A stretch of DNA of 64,000 bases. Source: Blastococcus sp. CT_GayMR16 (lineage in GTDB: Bacteria; Actinomycetota; Actinomycetes; Mycobacteriales; Geodermatophilaceae). Below are positions 11,328-20,050 of the stretch, piece by piece. The DNA lies in the NCBI RefSeq assembly GCF_004570875.1, contig NZ_SPQK01000010.1, forward strand, positions 86,136-150,135, given 5' to 3'. Numbering within the stretch: the first letter of the stretch is position 1; each line of letters starts with the position of its first letter. The translations under genes and the position numbers were made by a program. The notes beneath the pieces are model-generated. The model worked only from the letters and a program-made list of their open reading frames with translations, was not told where the DNA came from and searched no databases.

Positions 11328-12511
11328 GCCGCGTGTCCCCCTGCAGAGCTCGGTGCCGGCCGACCCGCGGGACCCTCGGCGGGGAGTCCGTTCCGCATCT
11401 CGGCGAGCAGGCTGTCCACGACCGCGGTCAGATCCCCGCCGTTCGCCTCCGCCACCGCCCGCTGCCGCTGGTAGGAGGCCCCCACGGCGAGGACCCGCTC
11501 GACGTCGGCGAGCTCGGCCGCGCAGCCGAGCCGCTTCGCCGTCGGCGAGAGGTCCTCCACCAGGTCGAGGATCGCCTGCCGGACCGGCCGGACGGTGCCC
11601 TTCTCGTCGACCACGATGTCGGCGTCCAGACCGTAGCGCGCCGCCCGCCACTTGTTCTCCCGCAGGATCCAGCTCGCCGGCCGCGGCAGCGTGTAGCCGC
11701 GGTCGAGCTGGGTGTCGAACTGCTCCACCAGGCACTGGCTCAGCGCGGCGACGGCGCCGATCTCGTCGAGGGTCGGCAGGCCGTCGCAGATGCGCAGCTC
11801 GACGGTGCCGAACCCCGGGTGGGGGCGCACGTCCCACCAGACCTCGCGGACGCTCTCGATCGAGGCCGTGGAGATCAGGGTCTCCATGTAGGTCTCGAAC
11901 TCGTCCCAGCCCGAGAGCTGGTAGGGCAGCCCCGCCGTCGGCATGCTCTCGAAGACCTTGGTGCGTGCCGAGGCCAGCCCCGTGTCGCAGCCGACCCAGT
12001 ACGGCGAGGACGCCGACAGCGCCAGGAAGTGCGGGACGTACTGGCACAGCGCGTTGACGATCGGGATGGCCTTCTCCGGCGACCGGACGCCGACGTGCAC
12101 GTGCACACCGAAGATCTGCAGCCGCCGGGCGAGCCACTGCATCCGCTCGACCAGCTGGAGGTAGCGCTCCTTCGGCGAGATGAGCTGGCTCTGCCAGTCG
12201 GTGAACGGGTGGGTGCCCGAGCACATCAGCCCCAGGTTGCGGGGCGCGGCGGCGGCGGAGACCTCGGCGAAGGTCTCGGCGAGGTCGGCCTTGGCCTCCT
12301 CGACCGTGCTGCAGATGCCCGTGATGATCTCGATCGTCGACTGCAAGAGCTCGTGCTTGGCCTTGGGATGCTCCTCGGCGCCCTCGGGGCGGATCTCCTC
12401 GAGGATCTCGACGGCGCCGGCGGTCAGCTCGCGGGTGTCGCGGTCGACGAGCTGCAGCTCCCACTCCACACCCAGGCTGGCGCGCTCGGAGGACTGGAAG
12501 GGGATCTGCAC
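11324..12511 (-). CDS. Carboxylate-amine ligase, YbdK/GCS2 family
   Basis: A 395-residue ATP-dependent carboxylate-amine ligase related to glutamate-cysteine ligase 2. The family start (LGVEWELQLVD), GVHVHVG, ASSPYWVGCDTGLASARTKVFESMP and WWDVRPHPGFGTVELRICDGLPT blocks are all present. Relatives show weak glutamate-cysteine ligase activity; the physiological product is uncertain. GTG 12511 is chosen because a TAGACT -10 hexamer lies exactly six bases upstream, indicating a leaderless transcript. The co-transcribed M20 amidohydrolase could hydrolyse the kind of amide this enzyme forms, but that link is inference. Confidence 0.88.
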   Translation of the reverse strand: MQIPFQSSERASLGVEWELQLVDRDTRELTAGAVEILEEIRPEGAEEHPKAKHELLQSTIEIITGICSTVEEAKADLAETFAEVSAAAAPRNLGLMCSGTHPFTDWQSQLISPKERYLQLVERMQWLARRLQIFGVHVHVGVRSPEKAIPIVNALCQYVPHFLALSASSPYWVGCDTGLASARTKVFESMPTAGLPYQLSGWDEFETYMETLISTASIESVREVWWDVRPHPGFGTVELRICDGLPTLDEIGAVAALSQCLVEQFDTQLDRGYTLPRPASWILRENKWRAARYGLDADIVVDEKGTVRPVRQAILDLVEDLSPTAKRLGCAAELADVERVLAVGASYQRQRAVAEANGGDLTAVVDSLLAEMRNGLPAEGPAGRPAPSSAGGHAA

Positions 12512-12517
12512 GTCGGA

Positions 12518-12523
12518 AGTCTA
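12518..12523 (-). promoter_or_regulatory. Predicted leaderless -10 element
   Basis: TAGACT on the minus strand, six bases before GTG 12511. No ribosome-binding sequence is present between the element and the start codon. Confidence 0.6.
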
Positions 12524-12566
12524 GGTTCGATCACTCCTCCCCACCGACCGGCGGACCACGATCACC

Positions 12567-12583
12567 CGCCCGGTGGACGGGCG
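12567..12583 (-). terminator. Short hairpin downstream region of the BTAD regulator
   Basis: CGCCCG - GTGGA - CGGGCG is a 6-bp perfect stem with a 5-base loop, beginning four bases past the stop codon of the minus-strand gene. No T-run follows, so a termination role is only likely. Confidence 0.4.
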
Positions 12584-12586
12584 CCC

Positions 12587-14653
12587 TCACCCCAGGTCGC
12601 TGCAGGTGGCCTGCCAGGGACGGTCCCCGAGGTAGCTCCGCCACTCGGCCCGGGTGAGATCCCGTCCCGCGATCAGGCATGCGCTGGCCAGCCGGTCCTC
12701 CGGACCGGTCGACTCCCGCGCACCGCCGGGGCTCATGTCCCAGCTGATCATCGTGCGGTCCACGGACACGGAGACCAGCCGCTCGCCCGTCGGATCGATC
12801 TCGACTCCCACGACACCCCCACTGTGGCCGGCCAGGGGTTCCCGGCCGAACCAGCGACCGGTGCCGGGTTCGACGTCCCAGCGGAAGATCTCACCTCCGT
12901 ACCCAGCGGACACGGCCCAGCTGCCGTCCGGGGACACCGCGACGTCCCGGATCGACCACCGCTGGGCGCCGACCTCCTGGACGATCACGCCGGATCGGTC
13001 GACGAGGGTGATCAGACCGTCGTCCCAGAGCGCGGCCGCCCCGGTGGGCGTCGCCCGGAACCCCCCGATGCCCACGGGCCGGGGGCGCGTCGCGACCGGG
13101 GTCTGGGTCCCGTCGGCCAGCTGGACGAGCGTCGCGGACGGAGTGGGGTTGTCGGCCCACACGACGACGGACTCGGAGTGGTCCGCGAAGTCGGCGCGCA
13201 CGGCCTCGAGGGGCACGGGGACCGAACCTGCGATCCCGGTGTCCCTCGTCGTGCCGTCCGCGACGTCCACCTCGATCACATGCCAGCGTGACGAGGCCTC
13301 ACCCGGCGGGGCGGCCTCGGCCTCCGCGACCAGGAGCAGGAGCCGACGGCCGTCGGCGGTGACCGCGCCGTCGATCGGCCGGCCCCCCACCCGGTCGCCC
13401 TCGAGCAGCAACCGGGACGACCCGTCCAGCGCGGAGACCATCCGGAGCCACGACCCGTCCGGGCCCCGGCCCGCGCCCATCAGCACGCCCTCGACCGGGG
13501 ACGGGGCGGTGACGAACCAGGCACCCCACTCCCGGGGGACCTCCATGACCACCTCGGGCACGGTCGAGGGACCGATCGACCACCGCACCAGCGAGAGCCC
13601 GATGCCGACGGTCACGGTGCTGCTGCCCGAGAGGTCGACGTCCTGCGGGCCCCCGGTGAACGAGACGGCCCGCTGGACACGTGCGTGACCGTCGACCGCG
13701 GCGGTCAGCCCCAGGCGGGTCTCCGAGGTGTCGGCCAGGCGGAACGCCTGGGCCGCCAGGAGGACGGAGACGTCGAGCCGATCCTCCGTGACCGACAGGC
13801 CGGCCAGCCGGTTGGCCTCGTCCACGGTCGAGGCCCGATCCGCCGCCCCCTCCGACCCCGCCGACAGCCGGGCCGTGGCGATCACGACGGCGACCGCGGC
13901 CACGAGTCCGCCGATCAGGATCGCCTGCCGACGCGCAGGCGAACGGGGGTGCCCCGCCGCGCTTCCGGGATCAGGCGTGCCGTGGTCCTCCTGCAGGACC
14001 TCGGCCGGTGAGGTCTCGGTCTCGGGGGCCTGCGGCTCCACGGGGACGACGACGGGAGGGTCCTCCGTCAGCCACACGCGCTCGCGCACCGGGCGCGGGA
14101 TCTCGCGCGGCGCCTCGGGCCGGGAGGCGAGGAGCTCCCGTGCCTGCGCGAGATCGCACTCGGCGCCGGCGCGGACAGCCTCCAGCCGGTGCCGCTCCGC
14201 CGCCGCGAAGGTCGCGTCCGGCCAGTCGCCGTACGGCTCGCCGCGCCAGAGCCCGAGGGCCCGCGCGAGGAGCCGTTCGGCGCCGTCGGCGTCGTCGGCT
14301 GCCAACTGCGCGTGACCGCGGGCCGCGAGATCGGTGAACCGCAGCGCGTCGACGTCCCCCCGGGGCACGGCCAGCGCGTAGCCGGAACCGCGGCGCAGGA
14401 CGTACTGCCCGCTCGAGCGCTCCGGGAGGCCGGGTTCGAGGGAGCTGCGGAGGCGGCGGACATCGCTGCGCAGGGTCTCGACGCCGGCTGTCCCGTCGTA
14501 CCCGAGCGAGGCGGTCAGCCGTTCCTCGGCGATGGCGCCGGGAGCTGCGGCCACCAGGACGCCGAGGAGCAGCCGCTCCCCCTCGTCGGGCACGTCGACA
14601 GGGGCGGAATCGTCCGCCGTGACCTCCAGCGGCCCGAGGACGGCGATCCGCAT
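12587..14653 (-). CDS. Membrane-tethered SARP/BTAD regulator with WD40-like C-terminal domain
   Basis: A 688-residue protein. Residues 1-100 resemble the winged-helix DNA-binding domain of SARP regulators (MRIAVLGPLEVT, LRSDVRRLRSSLEP, YVLRRGSGYAL). Residues 103-180 are a shortened BTAD helical domain (LLARALGLWRGEPYGDW). A Pro/Glu-rich linker leads to one transmembrane helix at about 243-265. Then comes a STAND-type linker (LLAAQAFRLADTSETRLGL) and a propeller-like region with VSPDGSWAVSAG and DRTMISWD signatures. The P-loop STAND ATPase that usually sits between BTAD and WD40 is missing. ATG 14653 has a TACCGT -10 element six bases upstream (14665-14660). It probably senses something across the membrane, with DNA binding inside the cell. 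Confidence 0.78.
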   Translation of the reverse strand: MRIAVLGPLEVTADDSAPVDVPDEGERLLLGVLVAAAPGAIAEERLTASLGYDGTAGVETLRSDVRRLRSSLEPGLPERSSGQYVLRRGSGYALAVPRGDVDALRFTDLAARGHAQLAADDADGAERLLARALGLWRGEPYGDWPDATFAAAERHRLEAVRAGAECDLAQARELLASRPEAPREIPRPVRERVWLTEDPPVVVPVEPQAPETETSPAEVLQEDHGTPDPGSAAGHPRSPARRQAILIGGLVAAVAVVIATARLSAGSEGAADRASTVDEANRLAGLSVTEDRLDVSVLLAAQAFRLADTSETRLGLTAAVDGHARVQRAVSFTGGPQDVDLSGSSTVTVGIGLSLVRWSIGPSTVPEVVMEVPREWGAWFVTAPSPVEGVLMGAGRGPDGSWLRMVSALDGSSRLLLEGDRVGGRPIDGAVTADGRRLLLLVAEAEAAPPGEASSRWHVIEVDVADGTTRDTGIAGSVPVPLEAVRADFADHSESVVVWADNPTPSATLVQLADGTQTPVATRPRPVGIGGFRATPTGAAALWDDGLITLVDRSGVIVQEVGAQRWSIRDVAVSPDGSWAVSAGYGGEIFRWDVEPGTGRWFGREPLAGHSGGVVGVEIDPTGERLVSVSVDRTMISWDMSPGGARESTGPEDRLASACLIAGRDLTRAEWRSYLGDRPWQATCSDLG

Positions 14654-14659
14654 GCCCCG

Positions 14660-14665
14660 ACGGTA
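14660..14665 (-). promoter_or_regulatory. Predicted leaderless -10 element
   Basis: TACCGT on the minus strand, six bases before ATG 14653. Confidence 0.55.
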
Positions 14666-14861
14666 GGCGTCGGACCGCGGCACGGGGAGACCTCCTCCAC
14701 CGACCCTGTATCCCCGCGGCGCGGATCGGGCTCCTCCTGGTGTCGGCGTCGACCGACACGCCCCCGGCGAAGTTCCCGCTCGCGGAGCGTTCCCCCGAGG
14801 ACTCCCTCGACCACCCGCCCTGCGCCTGCGCGCCGCCCGAGCGGTCCCGGTCCTCTCCCCT
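14666..14861. other. Divergent intergenic region between the BTAD regulator and a small secreted protein
   Basis: About 200 bp without a gene. It contains a 7-bp inverted repeat (GTGTCGG - CGTCGA - CCGACAC, near 14739-14758) and a repeated GTTCCC hexamer (near 14773 and 14790) around CGCTCGCGGAGC. Such paired elements are candidate operator sites for the neighbouring regulator, but nothing here proves binding. Confidence 0.3.
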
Positions 14862-14873
14862 GGAGGTACCGCC

Positions 14874-15143
14874 ATGTCCATCCGTCACACCCTCGCCCGC
14901 CGTAGCCGCACCGCCACGATCACGATCGCCGCCGCCGCCGTCCTGGTGGGCGCGGGCAGCGGCGCCGCCCTCGCCGAGCCCCAGCCCGGCGACCGTGACG
15001 ACTGCGTGCTCGCCCTCGCGCGGGCCGGGAGCTGGCCGGGATCGATGTCGGACGGCAACGACACCGTCCGGCTCGTCTCCGACGCCTTCACCAGCTACCT
15101 GTCCCGCACGGGTGGCTGCGCCGCCGACCCGACCATCCCGTAG
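14874..15143 (+). CDS. Small secreted protein, unknown function
   Basis: An 89-residue protein with a clear ribosome site (GGAGG at 14862-14866, seven bases before ATG). Residues 1-34 form a signal peptide: Arg-rich start, a long Ala/Val run and cleavage around AALA-EP. The mature 55 residues have two cysteines (DDCVLAL and GGCAADP) that could form one disulfide. It is divergent from the BTAD regulator and directly upstream of deoD. No family recognised. Confidence 0.75.
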   Translation: MSIRHTLARRSRTATITIAAAAVLVGAGSGAALAEPQPGDRDDCVLALARAGSWPGSMSDGNDTVRLVSDAFTSYLSRTGGCAADPTIP

Positions 15144-15151
15144 GACTGCGC

Positions 15152-15157
15152 TAGCGT
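15152..15157 (+). promoter_or_regulatory. Predicted leaderless -10 element of deoD
   Basis: TAGCGT, six bases before GTG 15164. Confidence 0.6.
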
Positions 15158-15163
15158 CCGTGC

Positions 15164-15970
15164 GTGAGCCAGCCCTCCTCTGTCGCCGATCCCGCCGCCC
15201 TCGCCGCCCTCGCGGCCAAGGACCTGACCACCGCCCTCGGCGAGCACGACGTGGCGGTGGTCATGGGGTCCGGGTGGGCGCCGGCCGCCGACGCCTTCGG
15301 CGCTGCCGAGGGCTCCATCGCGATCGGGAACCTCCCCGGCTTCGCCGCCCCCACCGCCGTCGGGCACGGCGGGGAGGTCCGCTCGGTGCGGGTCGGCGAG
15401 CACCGGGTCCTGCTGTTCCTCGGCCGCACCCACCTGTACGAGGGCCGTGGCGTCGAACCGGTCGTGCACGGCGTCCGGACGGCGGCCGCGGCCGGGGTGA
15501 AGACCGTGATCCTCACCAACGCAGCCGGTGGACTCGACGCCGACCACCGCGTCGGACAGGCCGTGATCATCTCCGACCACCTGAACCTGACCGCCCGCTC
15601 GCCGCTGGTCGGGGCCACCTTCGTCGACCTCACGACGCTGTACTCCCCGCGACTGCGTGCGCTGGCCGCGGAGCTGGACCCGAGCCTGATCGACGGCGTC
15701 TACGCCGCCCTGCCCGGGCCGCACTACGAGACCCCCGCCGAGATCCGCATGCTGCGCACCCTCGGCGCGAACCTGGTCGGCATGTCCACGGCGCTCGAGG
15801 CGATCGCCGCCCGCGCCGCCGGCCTGGAGGTCTTCGGGCTGTCGCTGGTCACCAACGCCGCGGCCGGCGTGACCGGGGAGGCACTGGACGCCGACGAGGT
15901 CATCGCGGCCGGCAAGGCGGCGGCCGGTCGGCTGGGCGCCTTCCTCGTCGAGTTCATCGGACGGCTGTGA
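15164..15970 (+). CDS. deoD: Purine-nucleoside phosphorylase
   Basis: A 268-residue enzyme of the trimeric PNP class, splitting purine (deoxy)nucleosides with phosphate into base and (deoxy)ribose-1-phosphate. It has the phosphate loop VVMGSGW (near 33-39), LGRTHLYEG, the class motif region [14 protein letters not shown] and [10 protein letters not shown], with [12 protein letters not shown] binding the ribose. GTG 15164 is set by the leaderless promoter six bases before it. The stop overlaps the ATG of a micro-ORF (TGATG), and the operon continues to an epimerase-type gene and pmmB. The order deoD-pmmB is the same as Rv3307-Rv3308. Confidence 0.95.
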   Translation: MSQPSSVADPAALAALAAKDLTTALGEHDVAVVMGSGWAPAADAFGAAEGSIAIGNLPGFAAPTAVGHGGEVRSVRVGEHRVLLFLGRTHLYEGRGVEPVVHGVRTAAAAGVKTVILTNAAGGLDADHRVGQAVIISDHLNLTARSPLVGATFVDLTTLYSPRLRALAAELDPSLIDGVYAALPGPHYETPAEIRMLRTLGANLVGMSTALEAIAARAAGLEVFGLSLVTNAAAGVTGEALDADEVIAAGKAAAGRLGAFLVEFIGRL

Positions 15971-16050
15971 TGCGCGAGCGTGCGAGCGCACGAGAAGGCA
16001 CAGCAGCGCCGCGAACGCGGCCGACGAGCGCCAGCGAGGAGAACACGTGA
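15970..16050 (+). CDS. MIRU-like intercistronic element encoding a 26-residue micro-ORF
   Basis: The whole space between deoD and the next gene is one micro-ORF. Its ATG shares an A with the deoD stop (TGATG, 15968-15972), and its TGA lies inside the next gene's start (GTGA, 16047-16050). The encoded peptide has the blocks ERAS, AAPRTR, TS and SEE. The AGGAGA that serves as ribosome site for the next gene is part of the micro-ORF. A second copy of identical length, about 84 percent identical in DNA, lies at 36122-36202. Nine of the eleven changed sense codons other than the start are non-synonymous, so the peptide sequence itself is not obviously selected; a coupling role in translation is more likely. 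Confidence 0.75.
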   Translation: MRERASAREGTAAPRTRPTSASEENT

Positions 16051-16868
16051 GCGGGCCCGTCCTGGTGACCGGCGCGGCCGGCCGGATCGGCACGTGGCTG
16101 CGCGGCGGGCTGCCCGAGCGCGGCTGGGCGGTGCGGTGTCTGGACGTCGTGCCGGTCACAGACGTCCGGCCCGGTGAGGAGCACCTGGTCGCCGACATCA
16201 CCGACCTCGCCGCGATGGTCGATGCCACCGAGGGCGCCTCGGCGGTCGTCCACATGGCCGGCATCTCGGGGGAGTCGACCTGGCCGGCGATCAGCCACGC
16301 CAACATCGAGGGCACGTACTGCGTGCTCGAGGCGGCGCGGCGGTCCGGCGTCCCCCGTGTCGTGCTCGCGAGCAGCAACCACGCCACCGGGTACACGCCA
16401 CGACCGGACGGCGGCCTGCTGCGCGAGGTGGACGCCCCGCCGCGGCCGGACACCTACTACGGCGTCGCCAAGGTGACGATGGAGGCGCTGGGCTCGCTCT
16501 ACGTCGACCGCTACGGACTCGACGTGGTCTGCCTGCGCATCGGCAGTGCGTTCCCCGAGCCGACGTCGACGCGGCAGCTCTCGACCTGGCTCTCCCCCGC
16601 CGACACCGTCTCCCTCGTGGACGCCGCGCTCAAGGCGCCGTCCCCGGGCTTCTCCGTGGTGTGGGGCGTCTCGAACAACACCCGCCGCTGGTGGGACCTC
16701 ACCGCCGCGCAGGCGCTCGGCTACGAGCCGGCCGACGACGCCGAGGTCTACGCCGAGGCGCTGATCGAGGTGCACGGCGAGCCGGACCTCGGCGATCCGG
16801 TGCACGGCCGCGTCGGTGGGGAGTACACCCTGCCCGAGTTCGACGCCGAGAACTTCGAGAAGCCGTGA
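16047..16868 (+). CDS. NAD-dependent epimerase/dehydratase, uronate dehydrogenase-like
   Basis: A 273-residue short-chain (extended) dehydrogenase. The Rossmann motif TGAAGRIG is at 8-15, and the catalytic YYGVAK (Tyr and Lys spaced YxxxK) near 133-138 with LASSNHATGY before it. The short C-terminal half and the SSNH block resemble bacterial uronate dehydrogenases, which oxidise glucuronate or galacturonate; this is a resemblance, not proof. GTG 16047 has AGGAGA six bases upstream and overlaps the micro-ORF stop. Its own stop overlaps the GTG of pmmB by four bases (GTGA). The gene interrupts the deoD-pmmB pair seen in mycobacteria. Confidence 0.82.
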   Translation: MSGPVLVTGAAGRIGTWLRGGLPERGWAVRCLDVVPVTDVRPGEEHLVADITDLAAMVDATEGASAVVHMAGISGESTWPAISHANIEGTYCVLEAARRSGVPRVVLASSNHATGYTPRPDGGLLREVDAPPRPDTYYGVAKVTMEALGSLYVDRYGLDVVCLRIGSAFPEPTSTRQLSTWLSPADTVSLVDAALKAPSPGFSVVWGVSNNTRRWWDLTAAQALGYEPADDAEVYAEALIEVHGEPDLGDPVHGRVGGEYTLPEFDAENFEKP

Positions 16869-18490
16869 CCGCGGAACTGCTCGCGACGGCCCGCGACTGG
16901 GCCGACGCCGATCCGCACGCCGGCGACCGCGCCGAGATCGAGGCGCTGATCGAGGCCGAGAACCTCGCGGAGCTGGAGCGCCGGTTCGCCGGTCCCCTGA
17001 CCTTCGGGACGGCGGGGCTGCGCGGACCGCTGCGCGCCGGGCCGGCCGGGATGAACGCCGCCGTCGTCACGCGCGCGGCGTCCGGTCTCGGCCGCTACCT
17101 GGCCGAGGACGGGCACGCGGGCAGTGGGGTGGTCATCGGCTACGACGCGCGCCGACGGTCGGACGAGTTCGCCCACATCACCGCGGCCGTGCTCGCGGGG
17201 GCCGGCTTCGCGGTGCAGGTGCTGCCGCGGGCGCTGCCGACGCCGGTGCTGTCCTTCGCCGTCCGCCACCTGGGCTGTGCGGCGGGCGTGATGGTGACCG
17301 CCAGCCACAACCCGCCCGACGACAACGGCTACAAGGTCTACCTCGGTGACGGCGCCCAGCTCGTGCCGCCGGCCGACCGGCTGATCGAGGCCGCGATCGC
17401 CGCGGTGGGGCCGGCCCGGGACGCGCAGCTCAGCGACGAGTGGCTGACCCTCGGGCACGACGTCGAGGCCGACTACGTGGCCGCGGTCGTGTCCGCACTG
17501 GAGCCCGCGCGCGTTCCGTCCCGCGGCGACCTCGTGGTCGCGTACACCGCGATGCACGGGGTGGGCGCGGACACGACCCGGGCCGTGTTCGCGGCCGCCG
17601 GGCTCCCCGAGCCGGTGAGCGTGCCGGAGCAGGACCGGCCCGACCCGCGGTTCCCGACGGTGGCCTTCCCGAACCCGGAGGAGCCCGGCGCCGTCGACCT
17701 GTTGAAGGCCCTGGCCACGCGGATCGGCGCCGACGTGGCGATCGCCGAGGACCCGGACGCCGACCGCTGCTCCGTCGTCTGCGGGGGGCGTCAGCTCACC
17801 GGCGACGAGGTGGGCGCACTGCTCGCCGACTGGCTGCTCCGCCGGGACGTGCGCGGCACCTACGCGTCGTCGCTGGTCAGCGGCTCGTTGATGCACGTGA
17901 TCACGGCGGCGGCCGGCCAGCCGTCGGCCGAGACCCCGACCGGGTTCAAGTGGATCATCCGTGCCGGTGCGCCCGACGCACCGCTGGTGTTCGGGTACGA
18001 GGAGGCACTCGGCTACGCGGTCTCGCCCACGGTGGCGCGGGACAAGGACGGCATCTCGGCGGCGCTCGCCGTCGCCCTGCTGGCCGCGGAGCTCAAGGCC
18101 GACGGCCGGACGTTGCTCGACCGGCTCGACGAGCTGGCGACCGAGCACGGGCTGTTCGTGACCGGGCAGCTGTCGGTGCGCGTGGAGGACCTGTCGATCA
18201 TCTCCGGGGCGATGACGCGACTGCGTGCCGAACCCCCTGCGCGGCTGCTGGGTCGCGACGTCGCGTATGCCGACCTGGCGCTCGAGGAGCCGCCGGTCGA
18301 CGCAGTGCGGCTGCTCGGCGACGGCGTGCGGGTCATCGTCCGGCCCAGCGGCACGGAGCCGAAGCTGAAGGCGTACCTGGAGACGGTCGTGCCGGTGCAC
18401 GACGACGCGGGGCTGATCGCCGCGCGTGGGCGGGGCGAGGACGAGCTGGATCAGCTCCGCGCGGAGATGTCGGTAGCGCTCGGGCTCTGA
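16865..18490 (+). CDS. pmmB: Phospho-sugar mutase (phosphomannomutase/phosphopentomutase)
   Basis: A 541-residue alpha-D-phosphohexomutase. The phosphoserine loop VTASHNPPDDNGYKVY, the magnesium-binding loop AEDPDADRCS, the sugar-specificity loop GFKWII...GYEEALGYAV and the phosphate-binding RPSGTEPKLK are present in the right order. Homologous PmmB lies beside deoD in M. tuberculosis. In this salvage setting the likely job is moving phosphate between C1 and C5 of (deoxy)ribose, feeding DeoC; that substrate choice is inferred from neighbours. GTG 16865 overlaps the preceding stop by four bases. The stop lies 7 bp from the convergent oxidoreductase. Confidence 0.92.
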   Translation: MTAELLATARDWADADPHAGDRAEIEALIEAENLAELERRFAGPLTFGTAGLRGPLRAGPAGMNAAVVTRAASGLGRYLAEDGHAGSGVVIGYDARRRSDEFAHITAAVLAGAGFAVQVLPRALPTPVLSFAVRHLGCAAGVMVTASHNPPDDNGYKVYLGDGAQLVPPADRLIEAAIAAVGPARDAQLSDEWLTLGHDVEADYVAAVVSALEPARVPSRGDLVVAYTAMHGVGADTTRAVFAAAGLPEPVSVPEQDRPDPRFPTVAFPNPEEPGAVDLLKALATRIGADVAIAEDPDADRCSVVCGGRQLTGDEVGALLADWLLRRDVRGTYASSLVSGSLMHVITAAAGQPSAETPTGFKWIIRAGAPDAPLVFGYEEALGYAVSPTVARDKDGISAALAVALLAAELKADGRTLLDRLDELATEHGLFVTGQLSVRVEDLSIISGAMTRLRAEPPARLLGRDVAYADLALEEPPVDAVRLLGDGVRVIVRPSGTEPKLKAYLETVVPVHDDAGLIAARGRGEDELDQLRAEMSVALGL

Positions 18491-18497
18491 ACGCCGC

Positions 18498-19382
18498 TCA
18501 GACGGTCTCGCGGCAGCCGGATGCGAGCGCCCGCTGCGCCGTCTCCAGCACCGCCACGACGTCCCGCCCGAAGGCTGCGTCGCACGGGTGGGCGCCGCCG
18601 GTCAACGCCGCGACGGTGAGTTCGTCGACGGCGACCGCGAACGCCTCGTTGGCCGCGCCGGTCTCGGGCAAGAGCACCAGCCGGCCGGCGTCGCCGTGCA
18701 CGAAGAACTCGATCCCCGACGACAAGGCCGCCACGGTGTGCGAGAGCGACACGGTGGAGGCGGCCCCGGACTCGTGCTGCAGGACCAGGTGGACGGTGTC
18801 GCGCAGCCCGGCGCCGGCCTGCACCGACACGACCGGCCCGAGCGTCGGTACCAGCAGGGAGAGGGCGTGCGGCCCGATGTCCCAGAGCGCCCCGTGCTGA
18901 TCACGCCAGGGGGACGCGTCGAAGGGACTGTTCTCCCGGGAGCCCAACCACGACCCGTGCCCCCCGGCCAGGGTCGTCCGGGCCGCCTGCTGCATCCAGG
19001 TCGACGTCGCCGCCTGGAACCGGAACGTGAAGAACACGACCGAGGCGACCCCGGCAGCGCGCACCGCATCGACCACCCGGTCGGCGCCCGCGACGTCGAG
19101 CGCGATCGGTTTCTCCAGCAGCACGTGCTTGCCGGCCGCTGCGGCCCGCTCGGCGAGCGGGGCCTGCACGTCCGGCGGGAGGGCGATCGTCACGGCGTCC
19201 ACCTGGGACAGCAGCTCGTCGACGTCGGCGAACCCGGCGACGTCGAACTCCGCACCCACGGCCTTGGCCTTCGCGACGTCCCGCCCCCACACACCGACCA
19301 GGTCGGCCGTGGGGTGCGCAGCAAGCGCTGCGGCGTGTACGTGCTGAGCCCAGAAGCCGGTGCCGAGCACGCCGAAGCGCAT
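18498..19382 (-). CDS. Gfo/Idh/MocA-family oxidoreductase
   Basis: A 294-residue NAD(P)-dependent sugar or inositol-type dehydrogenase. The N-terminal Rossmann motif GVLGTGFWAQHVH is at 4-16, the family EKP motif in HVLLEKPIA near 96, and FRFQAATSTW follows in the substrate domain. The WDIGPHALSLL block supplies the typical catalytic-region His. The ATG at 19382 lies two bases after the upp stop, so the pair is co-transcribed. Substrate unknown. Confidence 0.85.
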   Translation of the reverse strand: MRFGVLGTGFWAQHVHAAALAAHPTADLVGVWGRDVAKAKAVGAEFDVAGFADVDELLSQVDAVTIALPPDVQAPLAERAAAAGKHVLLEKPIALDVAGADRVVDAVRAAGVASVVFFTFRFQAATSTWMQQAARTTLAGGHGSWLGSRENSPFDASPWRDQHGALWDIGPHALSLLVPTLGPVVSVQAGAGLRDTVHLVLQHESGAASTVSLSHTVAALSSGIEFFVHGDAGRLVLLPETGAANEAFAVAVDELTVAALTGGAHPCDAAFGRDVVAVLETAQRALASGCRETV

Positions 19383-19384
19383 GG

Positions 19385-20008
19385 TCAGACCGCGCCGAAC
19401 TGGCGGTCGCCTGCGTCTCCGAGGCCGGGGACGATGTACGCCTTGTCGTTGAGGCCCTCGTCGACGCTGGCGGTGAAGACCCGCAGCGGGAGCCCGCTCT
19501 GCTCCAACCGCTCGATGCCCTCCGGCGCGGCGAGCGCGCACAGCACGGTGATCGAGGTGGCGCCGCGGGCGGTCAGCAGCCCGCAGCAGTGCACCAGCGA
19601 GCCTCCGGTGGCCAGCATCGGGTCGAGCACGAACACCTCGCGGTCGACCAGCGACTCCGGCAGCGAAGCCATGTAGGCCTCGGGCTCGAACGTGACCTCG
19701 TTGCGGGCCAGGCCCACGAACCCCATCTGGGACTCCGGCAGCATCCCGTGCGCGGTGTCGGCCATCCCGAGTCCCGCGCGGAGGACGGGAACGATCAGCG
19801 GCGGAGCGGCCAGCCGGTAGCCGGTCGTGGCGGTGACCGGCGTCTGGATCGGCTCCTCGGCGACGACGAGATCGCGCGTGGCCTCGTAGACCAGCATCTG
19901 GGTGAGTTCCCGCAGCGCGGCCCGGAAGGCCGCGTTGTCGGTTCGCTCGTCCCGCATGCGCGAGAGCCGGGCACGGGCGAGCGGGTGGTCCACCACGGTC
20001 AGCTGCAC
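19385..20008 (-). CDS. upp: Uracil phosphoribosyltransferase
   Basis: A 207-residue enzyme converting uracil and PRPP to UMP. The PRPP motif [14 protein letters not shown] lies near 128-141, the uracil-binding [14 protein letters not shown] at the C-terminus, and [10 protein letters not shown] in the middle. GTG 20008 ([11 protein letters not shown]) is preferred over GTG 20017, because TACGGT lies seven bases upstream of 20008 and the mycobacterial protein begins at the same residue. The position after pmmB is conserved with Rv3309c. Confidence 0.95.
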   Translation of the reverse strand: MQLTVVDHPLARARLSRMRDERTDNAAFRAALRELTQMLVYEATRDLVVAEEPIQTPVTATTGYRLAAPPLIVPVLRAGLGMADTAHGMLPESQMGFVGLARNEVTFEPEAYMASLPESLVDREVFVLDPMLATGGSLVHCCGLLTARGATSITVLCALAAPEGIERLEQSGLPLRVFTASVDEGLNDKAYIVPGLGDAGDRQFGAV

Positions 20009-20015
20009 GCGCGAC

Positions 20016-20021
20016 ACCGTA
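20016..20021 (-). promoter_or_regulatory. Predicted leaderless -10 element of upp
   Basis: TACGGT on the minus strand, seven bases before GTG 20008. It decides between two in-frame GTG codons. Confidence 0.6.
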
Positions 20022-20050
20022 TCGGCAGCCGGAACAGGGGGAACCGCCCG

